From contig DATNFO010000050.1 of the NCBI GenBank assembly GCA_035606355.1, forward strand, positions 1 to 60,060: 60,060 nt of DNA. The letters run 5' to 3'. The translations under genes were made by a program, and so were the position numbers. This document shows, one piece after another, positions 15,344-23,656 of this stretch (position 1 is its first letter; every line of letters begins with the position of its first letter). The stretch comes from Sulfopaludibacter sp035606355. Its GTDB lineage: Bacteria; Acidobacteriota; Terriglobia; Bryobacterales; Bryobacteraceae. The notes beneath the pieces were generated by a model, which saw nothing but the letters and a program-made list of their open reading frames with translations, was not told the DNA's origin and ran no database searches.

Positions 15344-16435
15344 GTGGCTTTCCGGAGCGCGATGGCGATGCTGATCGGCGTGGCGGCGTGGGCTTCGCAG
15401 GCGCCTGCCGGAGGGCGGATTTGGGTCCGCGTGACCACTCCGTTGTCGAGCGCCGATGCGAAGGCGGGAGATGCCGTGCGGGTCGTAGCGATCCCATCGG
15501 GCATGCCGCTGAAGGGCGAGGTAGTGCGGGCCGTGGCCGCCAGCCCCGACCGGCGGGCCGAATTGCAGCTCCACTTTCCCGGAGCGCGCCTGGTGGACGT
15601 CGACAACGCTCGCGAAACGATCGATGCAAACGGCGTCATCCTCGGGATTTTGGCCTCCGAAACGCTGGCGGGCCGTATGGATTCGGGCATTCAGCGGATT
15701 GGTGAACGGTACGCCGGGCTGGCGGGCGTCCTTGGCGCCATCCAAAGCACGATTTTGCCCGGACCCGAAACCGGCATCGTCTACGCCGCGGGCGTCGAGT
15801 TGCAACTCGAACTTACCGCTCCCATCGAGCTTCCCGATGCGCTCGCGCCGAAGCCAGACCCGGAGTTCGAGCGGACCGCCGCCGCGCAGCCGTTCCGCAC
15901 GACCACCGCCAACACAGAACGCCCGAGCGACCTCATCAACCTGATGCTCGAGGGGAATCAAGCCGAGGTCGTGGCCGCCTTTCACGCGGCGGGATGGACC
16001 GAAGCGCGGCCTTTGAACACCGCTTCGAAGTTGGAAACCCTGCGCGCCATTGCCGCCGAACGCGGCTACTCGGAAGCTCCTGTCTCAACGCTGCTACTCA
16101 AGGGCAAACCTCCCGCCCTCGTTTTCGAGAAGCTGAACAACACCTTCGCCAAGCGGCACCACCTGCGCATCTGGCGCATGGGCTCACGGCTGTGGCTTGT
16201 CGCGGCGACACACGACATCGGCATTGACGTCTCGCAGGACGACCGCACGTTCATCCACCGCATCGATCCGAATATCGATGACGAGCGGCAGAGAGTGGTC
16301 GACGATCTGCTCTTCGCGGGCAAGGTGAAGGCTTGGGAACTCGTTGACCGGCCCGCGGTCCCTCGCCTCACCAGTAACGCAACTGGCGATGAAATTCACA
16401 CCGATGGCAAAACGGCAGTAGTGATTCTGCGCTGA
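15344..16435 (+). CDS. Secreted protein with LssY C-terminal-like domain
   Basis: 363 residues from GTG 15344. The N-terminus (AFRSAMAMLIGVAAWASQAPAGG) is a plausible signal peptide; starting instead at ATG 15362 or 15368 would leave a shorter one, and extending upstream to 15242 would run into the lptC/A gene. The first ~190 residues are rich in beta strands. The C-terminal half resembles the LssY_C domain: DLINLMLEGNQAEVVAAFHAAGW, TLLLKGKPPALVFEKLNN, KRHHLRIWRMG and LWLVAATHDIGI; an AAGW...RKRHHxRxW type pattern. In other proteins this domain follows PAP2 phosphatases; its function is unknown. Gene ends 19 bp before the SBBP gene. Confidence 0.72.
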   Translation: MAFRSAMAMLIGVAAWASQAPAGGRIWVRVTTPLSSADAKAGDAVRVVAIPSGMPLKGEVVRAVAASPDRRAELQLHFPGARLVDVDNARETIDANGVILGILASETLAGRMDSGIQRIGERYAGLAGVLGAIQSTILPGPETGIVYAAGVELQLELTAPIELPDALAPKPDPEFERTAAAQPFRTTTANTERPSDLINLMLEGNQAEVVAAFHAAGWTEARPLNTASKLETLRAIAAERGYSEAPVSTLLLKGKPPALVFEKLNNTFAKRHHLRIWRMGSRLWLVAATHDIGIDVSQDDRTFIHRIDPNIDDERQRVVDDLLFAGKVKAWELVDRPAVPRLTSNATGDEIHTDGKTAVVILR

Positions 16436-16442
16436 AGATTTA

Positions 16443-16455
16443 TATAATCGCCGAA
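16443..16455 (+). promoter_or_regulatory. TATAAT -10 box immediately before the SBBP gene
   Basis: A perfect TATAAT at 16443-16448 is followed by only 6 nt before the ATG at 16455. Transcription 7 nt downstream of the box would begin at the A of the start codon, so a leaderless mRNA is predicted. No ribosome binding site is present in the gap. The -35 region is weak. Confidence 0.5.
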
Positions 16456-19400
16456 TGGCTCGTTGTGCGCGCACGCTTGCGCCGGCAATACTCGTAGCTG
16501 TTCCCCTCTTTGGGTCCGTACTTCCATTACATTTTGAAGCCGATTCCGCAGGCGCTCTGATTTCGCGCGGCCGCGGCTACACCCTGCGACTGGATGCGCG
16601 CGGCATGACCGTCGCCGCCCCCGGCACGCTGGTAACCACCACCTTCGCAGGCGCGCGCAGCGATGCGTCCCCAGTGGGGACCGTTCTGAGCACCGGACGC
16701 GCCAATTACCTGATGGGCTCCGATTCGTCACAGTGGCGCACCCACGCGCCGGTGTTTGCGCAAGCGCGCTATAGCGATCTGTATCCGGGCATCGACCTGC
16801 TCTTTTACGGGTCCGAAGGTTCGCTGGAGTACGATTTCGTCGTGCGTCCCGGGGCGGACCCACACCGGATCGTCATGGACGTGAGTGGCACGAAAAATTT
16901 CAGTATCGATCGCGATGGCGCGCTCGTGATGGGAGCCGTGCGCTGGAAACGGCCGGTGCTGTATCAGGTGCGTGATGGCGTGCGGCAACCGGTGCAGGGC
17001 CGCTTCGTCCGCGGGGGCAACCGCGTCAGCTTTCAAATCGGCGCTTACGATAAAAGCCGCGACCTGGTGATAGACCCGACACTGGTCTACGCGAGCTATC
17101 TCGGCGGTTCGGATAACGAGGGCGCGCGCGGAATCGCGGCGGATTCGTCGGGCAACTACTACATCACGGGGTTCACTTTCTCGCAGGACATTCCGCACAC
17201 CGGCGGATCCCTGCAGCCGGCATATCACGGCGGCACGGCGTTCTCGGATTTCGGCGGCGACGCTTTCGTCGCCAAGTACAATTCGCTGGGCGCGCTGGTC
17301 TACGTCACGTATCTGGGCGGCCGCAGCGACGATTGCGGAATGGCGATCGCAGCCGATTCCAGCGGCAACGCTTACGTGGCGGGTTGGACTTCCTCGAGCG
17401 ATTTCCCCACTACGACGGGAGCGTTCCAGACGAAATTCGGCGGCGGCACGGTGAGCAACGCGACCGGCGTTTCCTTCGGCGATGCATTCGTCGCCAAGCT
17501 GAATCCCTCCGGCAACGCGCTGGTCTATTCCACTTACCTGGGCGGCTCCGGCGAGGACAAAGCGGCGGCCATTGCGGTGGATTCCGCAGGCAACGCGTAC
17601 GTCGGCGGCGCCACGCTGTCCACGAACTTTCCTACCCGCAATCCATTTCAGGCAGCGTTCAAGGGAGCGGGCGGCGAACCCGATCTCGGCGGTCGCGGTC
17701 CGATTGAAAACTCCGGAGACGGCTTTGTCGCCAAGCTGAACGCTGCCGGTTCCGACCTGGTGTACTCCACCTATCTGGGCGGGTCGCTGAACGACGCGGT
17801 CACGGCGATCGCAATCGACGCAAGCGGCAACGCATACGCCGGCGGCGCCACGCTATCGAAAGATTTTCCGACGGCATCCGCATTTCAGGCCACATACGGC
17901 GGCGGCTCGCCGCTGACGTCGCAACCCGTCGTTTTAACGGGTGACGGCTTCGTTTCCAAGCTCGACAGCACAGGGAAACTCTCGTACTCCACCTACCTCG
18001 GCGGCAGCGCGGACGACGCGGTGATGGGGATCGCAGTAGACTCGGCGGGCGCGGCGTACGTAACCGGATTCACGAGTTCCGGGAATTTTCCAACCTCAGC
18101 CACCGCTGCGCAAAAATCCTTCAAGGGACCGGCGACAATCACCGGTCAGCGCGGGTTCGTTTGGGGCGACGGCTTCGCGGCGAAGCTCTCCGCGGCCGGC
18201 ACGCTTGCTTACTCTACGTACCTGGGCGGCGCGGGCGACGATGCTGGTATGGCGATCGCGGTGGACGCGTCGGGCAACGCCTATGTCGGCGGCTTCTCAT
18301 GGTCGAGCGGTGATTTTCCGATCACCGCGGATGCGTTGCAGCGCGTCTGGGGAGGAACGCGCGTCACGGAAACCGACCCCACCGGCGACGGCTTCCTCAC
18401 GAAAGTCAGTCCGGACGGCGGGACGTTCGTCTACAGTTCTTACCTCGGCGGGGTGGCGGACGAAGCAATCACGGGCGTCGCCGTGGATTCCAAGGGCACC
18501 GTGTACACAGTTCTCTCCACGACGTCCACAAATCTGACGACCACCACAGGTGCGGCACAATCCAAATTTGGGGGTGAAGATTCGCAATTGCAGACGGAAG
18601 TGCTCGGCGACGCCTTCGTCGCGGTATTTTCCGGGCTGGGCTCAACCAGCGCCAATCCCGTGATTACGTCTGTCGTCAACGCCTTCTCCAATGCGCCGCA
18701 GATTGCGCCCGGAACCGCGGTTCTGGTAACCGGAACGAACCTCCCCGCGAGTGCTTCCGCGGGGGCGACTATCGGCGGCGTGGCCGCGCTGGTGAACTCC
18801 ACGTCGACAACGCAATGGACCATCGTGATCCCCCCGACTGTTCTGGCAGGCGCGACCACACTTCAGATCGGGACATCCGCGCCGTTCGGCGTGGTTCTCT
18901 CGGCGTATGCGCCGGCGATGGGAAGCGTGAACGGCAGCGGCACAGCCGTTTCGGCGCTGCACGCAAACGGGGACAGCGTAACGGCGTCGGCCCCCGCGAT
19001 TCCCGGTGAAAGCATCGAAGTGTTCGCGACCGGTCTGGCTTCGGCGGCGCTCTCGGCCGTTACGGCAACGATCGGCGGCGTGAACGCGCCCGTTTCCCTC
19101 GTGGCGAGCACATCGCCGGGACTGTACCAGGTAAACATGCAGGTGCCCTCGGTCGCCGCGGGGAATCAGAATGTGGTGCTTTCCGCAGGCGGCGTGAATA
19201 GCCCGGCGCTGTCCCTGCCGGTCGGCCAGGTAGTCACGAGCCTCGGGCCCTCGATCAACGCGGTAGTGAACGGCGCCAGTTTCCAACCTGGAATTGCGGC
19301 GAATGCATGGTTCACCATCACGGGAGCCAACCTCTCCCCGGTGACGAACGACTGGAGCAACAATATTGTCGACGGCAAATTGCCGACTACGCTCGATACG

Positions 19401-19982
19401 GTCAGCGTGACTGTAGGCGGGCAGCCCGCGTATGTGGATTTCGTCAGCCCAACGCAGATTAACGCGGTGGCCCCGAATGTTGCGGCCGGTACTGCCACGG
19501 TAGTGGTGAAGAACTCGCTCGGCACCAGCGCGCCGGCGAGCGTGACGGTTCAAACAGCGGGTCCGGCTTTCTTCCTGTGGCCCAATTCGTACGCTGTGGC
19601 CACGCGGCAGGACTTCAGCTACGCCGTCAAGAACGGCGAGTTCTCCGGGTTAACAACCATCGCGGCAAAGCCCGGCGACGTTCTGATTCTCTGGGGCTCG
19701 GGTTTCGGTCCATCGAGTCCGCCGACGCCGGTCGGGACGGTGCTGCCGGGCGACACCACCTACTTCTCGGCGAATCCGGTGACGGTGACACTCACGCCCG
19801 TAGGAGGGGGGACTGCAACACCGGCAACGGTATACGGGGCGGCGCTCGCTCCGGGGTACGCGGCACTGTATCAGGTGGCCATTCAGGTTCCGGCGTCGCT
19901 GGCAGCCGGCGATTACTCGATCGTGGCGACGGTCGCGGGAGCGAAGTCGCCCTCGACAGTGCTGTTGACCGTTCAGCCCTAG
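16455..19982 (+). CDS. SBBP-repeat beta-propeller surface protein with TIGR03437-like C-terminus
   Basis: 1175 residues, exported (hydrophobic N-terminus, residues 8-24). Residues ~25-205 form the N-terminal module usual in this family (RYSDLYPGIDLLFYG, EYDFVVRPGADP). Residues ~212-730 contain seven repeats of about 65-90 residues, each starting YSTYLGG...D.A..IAVDSAGNAYV.G.T...FPT, enough for one seven-bladed propeller. After residue ~735 come Ig/IPT-like modules (ITSVVNAFSNAPQIAPGTAV; INAVVNGASFQPGIAANAWF) ending in the Solibacter-type C-terminal domain with GDVLILWGSGFGPSSPP and ATVYGAALAPGYAALYQV. Function is unknown; such proteins are abundant in Acidobacteriota and are probably surface or secreted binding proteins. 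Confidence 0.9.
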   Translation: MARCARTLAPAILVAVPLFGSVLPLHFEADSAGALISRGRGYTLRLDARGMTVAAPGTLVTTTFAGARSDASPVGTVLSTGRANYLMGSDSSQWRTHAPVFAQARYSDLYPGIDLLFYGSEGSLEYDFVVRPGADPHRIVMDVSGTKNFSIDRDGALVMGAVRWKRPVLYQVRDGVRQPVQGRFVRGGNRVSFQIGAYDKSRDLVIDPTLVYASYLGGSDNEGARGIAADSSGNYYITGFTFSQDIPHTGGSLQPAYHGGTAFSDFGGDAFVAKYNSLGALVYVTYLGGRSDDCGMAIAADSSGNAYVAGWTSSSDFPTTTGAFQTKFGGGTVSNATGVSFGDAFVAKLNPSGNALVYSTYLGGSGEDKAAAIAVDSAGNAYVGGATLSTNFPTRNPFQAAFKGAGGEPDLGGRGPIENSGDGFVAKLNAAGSDLVYSTYLGGSLNDAVTAIAIDASGNAYAGGATLSKDFPTASAFQATYGGGSPLTSQPVVLTGDGFVSKLDSTGKLSYSTYLGGSADDAVMGIAVDSAGAAYVTGFTSSGNFPTSATAAQKSFKGPATITGQRGFVWGDGFAAKLSAAGTLAYSTYLGGAGDDAGMAIAVDASGNAYVGGFSWSSGDFPITADALQRVWGGTRVTETDPTGDGFLTKVSPDGGTFVYSSYLGGVADEAITGVAVDSKGTVYTVLSTTSTNLTTTTGAAQSKFGGEDSQLQTEVLGDAFVAVFSGLGSTSANPVITSVVNAFSNAPQIAPGTAVLVTGTNLPASASAGATIGGVAALVNSTSTTQWTIVIPPTVLAGATTLQIGTSAPFGVVLSAYAPAMGSVNGSGTAVSALHANGDSVTASAPAIPGESIEVFATGLASAALSAVTATIGGVNAPVSLVASTSPGLYQVNMQVPSVAAGNQNVVLSAGGVNSPALSLPVGQVVTSLGPSINAVVNGASFQPGIAANAWFTITGANLSPVTNDWSNNIVDGKLPTTLDTVSVTVGGQPAYVDFVSPTQINAVAPNVAAGTATVVVKNSLGTSAPASVTVQTAGPAFFLWPNSYAVATRQDFSYAVKNGEFSGLTTIAAKPGDVLILWGSGFGPSSPPTPVGTVLPGDTTYFSANPVTVTLTPVGGGTATPATVYGAALAPGYAALYQVAIQVPASLAAGDYSIVATVAGAKSPSTVLLTVQP

Positions 19983-20037
19983 TTTACGTGCCGAGGGCGG
20001 CTGTCACGAGCGCGAGGTGAGCGGTGTTGTTTACTAT

Positions 20038-20640
20038 ATGAACATGAAGCTTTTCGCTGCCAGCGCCGCGCTGCTCATGACGTGCACCGCTTTCGGCGCG
20101 GATTCCATTAGCGGCAATACCTACGGCTCGCCGAAAGCGCCCATCATGATGGAAGTCTTCAGTGACTTTCAATGTCCCGGGTGCAAGAGTTTTCACGACG
20201 AGGAAATGCCGCTGCTGATGAAAGACTTCGTCGACTCCGGCAAAGTGTACATCATCTACCGATACTTCCCGCTCGATATGCATCCCTACGGACGGAAAGC
20301 GGCCGATTTCGTCTGCGCCGCCGCGCATCTCGGCAAGTATCACGATGCGTCCAACCTGCTGTTTGCGCAGCAGAATCTCTGGGGGCAGAGCGGCAAAGTG
20401 GAGGAGACGCTCGACAACCTCTTCACCGCGGGCCAGCAGAAGGAATTGCATGAGCTTGCGAGTTCACCCACTTGTCAGGCAGAGATCAAGCACGATATCG
20501 ATGAAGGCAAAGCGATCCCGGTGACCGGCACGCCTTTCCTCATGATCACGCACCGGCTGCACCGCTACCCGATCGGCGGCGCCGAGCCTCTGAATTACCA
20601 ACTCCTCAAACCTGTGCTCGATGGCCTCCTCACAAAGTAA
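20038..20640 (+). CDS. DsbA-like thiol-disulfide oxidoreductase, exported
   Basis: 200 residues from ATG 20038. Signal peptide MNMKLFAASAALLMTCTAFGA, then a thioredoxin fold with active-site FQCPGCKSF (CPGC) and the cis-Pro region VTGTPFLMI. Size and GSPKAPIMMEVFSDFQCPGC are typical of DsbA-family proteins (thioredoxin_4 type), which form or shuffle disulfides in the periplasm. I prefer ATG 20038 (or 20044) to GTG 20017, which would put seven extra residues before the signal peptide. The 3' end overlaps the MauE-like gene by 20 bp; the pair is the usual DsbA-like plus DoxX/MauE membrane redox module. Confidence 0.86.
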   Translation: MNMKLFAASAALLMTCTAFGADSISGNTYGSPKAPIMMEVFSDFQCPGCKSFHDEEMPLLMKDFVDSGKVYIIYRYFPLDMHPYGRKAADFVCAAAHLGKYHDASNLLFAQQNLWGQSGKVEETLDNLFTAGQQKELHELASSPTCQAEIKHDIDEGKAIPVTGTPFLMITHRLHRYPIGGAEPLNYQLLKPVLDGLLTK

Positions 20641-21076
20641 CCTCCTTGACCGGATCGCGCTTGTGCTGCGCGTCATCCTGGGTCTGATCTTCGTCTACGC
20701 CGCGTACACGAAGTTGAGAGACCCTTGGGCATTGTTCGCGATGGCCATCGATTCCTACGGCATACTGCCCCTGCGCTGGGTGGAGTTCGTGGCCAAAACG
20801 CTGCCGTGGTTTGAGCTGATCCTTGGGCTCGCCCTCATCCTGGGAGCGGTGCGCAAGGTGACCACCACCGTCACCGCGCTGCTGCTGCTGGTGTTCTTCA
20901 GCCTGATTCTGCGGGCTCACTTCAAGGGGCAGGAGATCAACTGCGGCTGTTTCGGTCCGGGCGAAGTGATCTCGTGGAAGACGATGCTTCGCGACGGGTC
21001 CATGGTGGCGGGCGCGATCTTCGTCACCGTGATGGCGTTCGTGCGCCGCAATCGCCCTCGCGCCACCAATGTCTGA
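20621..21076 (+). CDS. MauE/DoxX-like integral membrane protein
   Basis: 151 residues with four hydrophobic helices (~12-30, 50-68, 74-95, 122-140). The motif QEINCGCFGPGE around residues 108-119 is diagnostic for the MauE branch of the DoxX superfamily, thought to work with an extracytoplasmic thioredoxin-like partner. Overlap of 20 bp with the DsbA-like gene and 8 bp with the methyltransferase gene shows tight coupling. Likely role: passing reducing or oxidising equivalents across the membrane for the upstream protein. No methylamine utilisation genes are present, so the family name should not be read as substrate. Confidence 0.82.
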   Translation: MASSQSNLLDRIALVLRVILGLIFVYAAYTKLRDPWALFAMAIDSYGILPLRWVEFVAKTLPWFELILGLALILGAVRKVTTTVTALLLLVFFSLILRAHFKGQEINCGCFGPGEVISWKTMLRDGSMVAGAIFVTVMAFVRRNRPRATNV

Positions 21077-21812
21077 GCGCGACGTGCTCCAGCGCGAACT
21101 GGAGTATCACGAAAAACTGTACTCCGGCTTCGCGCAGTCGCACTTTGCACGCCCCGCCGTGCGGGCTCTGCGCACCAATATGGTGCAGCGGATGCTCCGA
21201 TTAACCGGCGCCGGTCCGCATTCCCGCGTGCTGAGCCTGGGATGCGGCATCGGCGACACGGAACTGCTGCTGGCCCGGCACGTGCGGGAGGTCGTCGGCG
21301 TCGATTTATCGCCGGCCGCGATCCGACAGGCCCGAGCCGATGCCGCACGCCTGGGCATACAGAACGCCCGCTTCGAAGAGGGGAGCCGCGCGGAAGGCAC
21401 GTTCGACGTAGCCATAGCGATCTTCTTCCTTCACCATTTATCGGACGCGGCGCTGGCGGCTTTTCCCGCGCAGCTCCGTGCGGCGTTGCGTGATGGTGGC
21501 GTTTTTTATTCGCTGGACCCGAGCCGGCAGCGGCTTTCCGGGCGCGTCGGGCGATTGCTGATTCCTTCGTTGATGAAGCGGTATCAGTCCGCCGATGAGC
21601 GCGAGTTGGAACCATCGGCCACGGCTCAGTTGTTTGAGGCGGCCGGTTACCGGACAGAGTCGCTCATGTACGATTTCGCGTCGTCTCCTATGGCCGGCTT
21701 GTTTCCGGGGTGGCGATCGGCGTACCAGGCGACGCGCTACCTGGACAATTTGCTGCTAAAGACACCTTTCCGCAAACTAGGGAGCAACTTCGAAATCCTG
21801 GCGCGGACCTAA
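21069..21812 (+). CDS. Class I SAM-dependent methyltransferase
   Basis: 247 residues. Rossmann-fold motif I VLSLGCGIGDTELLLA (residues ~57-72), motif II VVGVDLSPAAIRQAR, motif IV FDVAIAIFFLHHLSD and post-motif LRDGGVFYSLDPSR are clear. The C-terminal ~70 residues (YRTESLMYDFASSPMAGLFPGW) resemble methyltransferases acting on lipids, quinones or small molecules, but I cannot name the substrate. It is the last gene of the plus-strand set and overlaps the convergent pncA gene by 36 bp. Confidence 0.83.
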   Translation: MSERDVLQRELEYHEKLYSGFAQSHFARPAVRALRTNMVQRMLRLTGAGPHSRVLSLGCGIGDTELLLARHVREVVGVDLSPAAIRQARADAARLGIQNARFEEGSRAEGTFDVAIAIFFLHHLSDAALAAFPAQLRAALRDGGVFYSLDPSRQRLSGRVGRLLIPSLMKRYQSADERELEPSATAQLFEAAGYRTESLMYDFASSPMAGLFPGWRSAYQATRYLDNLLLKTPFRKLGSNFEILART

Positions 21813-22343
21813 ATCCGCCGTGCACAGCGAGGCCGCCGTCGCGACCTGCGCCCCATTCCTACGCGCCTCCGCCACTGCCGCCGCGCCGGCCTGCTCATCT
21901 AATGCGGCGATCGCGTCTTCCACGATGGTCACCCGCTTGCCCAGCCTCAACAGTCCCTTGACCGCGTACGCGACGCAAATCTCCGTGACCACGCCATAAA
22001 CAACGAAGTGCTCCGCGCCCACAGCCGCGATCGCCTCCCGCACTTCTTGCGACAGGAACACATCGACGGTTTGCTTCCCGGCTATCGTCTGCCCTACCAT
22101 GGTCGCCGCCGGCTTACGCTGTCCGAGCGTCCCGGCAATGCAGTGCGGGGGCCAGGTTTTGAACTCGATATCGTCCTCAGCGTGCGCGTCCACCGTAGAG
22201 ATCAGCGGCATTCCCGCCTCCACGGCGTACGCATTCAAGCGCGCGACAGCAGGGACGATGCGCTCCGATCCCGGCACGTACAGCGCTCCCGACGGGTTCA
22301 CGAAATCGAGTTGCGTATCGACGTCCAGGAATGCAGTTTTCAT
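21777..22343 (-). CDS. pncA: Nicotinamidase (isochorismatase-like hydrolase)
   Basis: 188 residues. Converts nicotinamide to nicotinate in the pyridine-nucleotide salvage cycle. Catalytic triad by alignment to PncA: Asp9 in DVDTQLDF, Lys90 in IAGKQTVDVF and Cys123 in VVTEICVAYA, with the cis-peptide VVT before it. Metal-site residues Asp52, His54 and His67 are in VDAHAEDDIE and WPPHCIAGTLG; the third His of classic PncA (around position 60) is not obvious. Start overlaps the pncB stop by 4 bp (ATGA), so the two NAD-salvage enzymes are translationally coupled. The 3' end overlaps the convergent methyltransferase gene by 36 bp. Confidence 0.9.
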   Translation of the reverse strand: MKTAFLDVDTQLDFVNPSGALYVPGSERIVPAVARLNAYAVEAGMPLISTVDAHAEDDIEFKTWPPHCIAGTLGQRKPAATMVGQTIAGKQTVDVFLSQEVREAIAAVGAEHFVVYGVVTEICVAYAVKGLLRLGKRVTIVEDAIAALDEQAGAAAVAEARRNGAQVATAASLCTADLGPRQDFEVAP

Positions 22344-23653
22344 CGCATGAGGTTCTGGCGTGTGCGTTCGGTGAGTTCGCGCAGTTCCCGGCTGTGGATC
22401 ACCGGCCAGGGCTCAGCCGGTTCGAGCGCTCGCAATTCCTGAGGCAGCTTAGCGAGGCACGCTGCCGCACGTTGACGTGCGCTCTCCACGGTCGGCAAGG
22501 GCTCCACGATGTGACCGCCCAACAGCACAGGACGCAGCAGCGCCTCGCCTTTGCCGCATTCGCCGGAACGCGCCACCACGTCCCGCGCTACATCGCGAAA
22601 CACCTGCTTGGCTCCCGGATAACTTTCCTTTTCCGAGCTGTACTTCGCGGTGAAGCGCTTGATACCGTGAATGTCCAGTTCGACCAGCTTGTACGCCGCT
22701 CCCATCACCGGAGCGTCGGCCGAAGCCGCAAGCTGCGTCCCGACCCCGAAAAGATCCACGGGCGCGCCGGCCCGCACCAGATCGCGGATCTTGTACTCGT
22801 CGAGATCGCCGGTGATCATGATCTTCGTCGCGTTCAATCCCGCGCCATCGAGGATTCCGCGCACTTGCCGGGAGAGCGCTACGAAATCGCCACTATCGAG
22901 TCTCACCGCCGCCAGCGGGCCGCCGATTGCGGCCACGCGCTCCGCGGCGCGTATGGGATTGTACGTGTCCAGCAATTGCACAGTGCTCTCGCCCAGCACG
23001 CATTGGAGCTTCCTAAAGGCTTTATCCTCGCAAGCGAACGACATCACCCAGGAGTGCGCCGAGGTGCCGGAAACCGGAACGCCGAACCGGTGCCCGGCGA
23101 GTGTGTTGCTGGTGCCCGCGCAGCCCCCGATGTATGCGGCACGCGCCCCGAGCACGCCCGCTTCCGGCGTGTGCGCGCGGCGCGTTCCAAATTCCACGAC
23201 TTCGCGCCCTTCGGCGGCAGCCACACAGCGCCCCGCCTTGCTTGCGATCAGCGTTTGGAACGTCACGGCGCTCAGCAGATATGTCTCGGGGATCTGCGCC
23301 TCGATGATAGGCGCGCGGATACCGAGCAGCGGCTCGCCGGCGAACAGGGGAGTGCCTTCCGGAACGGCGAACAGGTCTCCCGTGAAGCGGAACGTGCGCA
23401 GGTAATCGAAGAATCCGCTGGAGGCGTTGCGGAATTGCGGCAGGGACCTCAGGTAATCCACATCGTCATCGCTGAAGCTCAGGTTTTGCAGATACTCGAC
23501 CACCTGTGCCAGCCCGCACGCCAGAACGAAGTTGCGATTCGCGGGCAGCCGCCGGACCGTGAGCTCAAAAGTGGCTTTTTCCTCAGTCTTGCCCGCCTCA
23601 AAAAAACCGGCGGCCATCGTGAGCTCGTAGAGGTCCGTCAGCAGCCCATTCAT
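22340..23653 (-). CDS. pncB: Nicotinate phosphoribosyltransferase
   Basis: 437 residues, cytosolic. Makes nicotinate mononucleotide from nicotinate and PRPP, the step after PncA. Recognised by NGLLTDLYELTMAAGFF at the N-terminus, FGTRRAHTPEAG (~180), the His-bearing GTSAHSWVMSF (phosphohistidine region, ~218), YNPIRAAERV and VRLDSGDFVALSRQVR with ITGDLDEYKI near residue 280-300. Length fits bacterial NAPRTases of the shorter class. First gene of a two-gene operon with pncA; 3 bp separate its start from the stop of the DUF4340 gene upstream, so the Gld-type operon may read through into it. Confidence 0.93.
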   Translation of the reverse strand: MNGLLTDLYELTMAAGFFEAGKTEEKATFELTVRRLPANRNFVLACGLAQVVEYLQNLSFSDDDVDYLRSLPQFRNASSGFFDYLRTFRFTGDLFAVPEGTPLFAGEPLLGIRAPIIEAQIPETYLLSAVTFQTLIASKAGRCVAAAEGREVVEFGTRRAHTPEAGVLGARAAYIGGCAGTSNTLAGHRFGVPVSGTSAHSWVMSFACEDKAFRKLQCVLGESTVQLLDTYNPIRAAERVAAIGGPLAAVRLDSGDFVALSRQVRGILDGAGLNATKIMITGDLDEYKIRDLVRAGAPVDLFGVGTQLAASADAPVMGAAYKLVELDIHGIKRFTAKYSSEKESYPGAKQVFRDVARDVVARSGECGKGEALLRPVLLGGHIVEPLPTVESARQRAAACLAKLPQELRALEPAEPWPVIHSRELRELTERTRQNLMR

Positions 23654-23656
23654 TCG

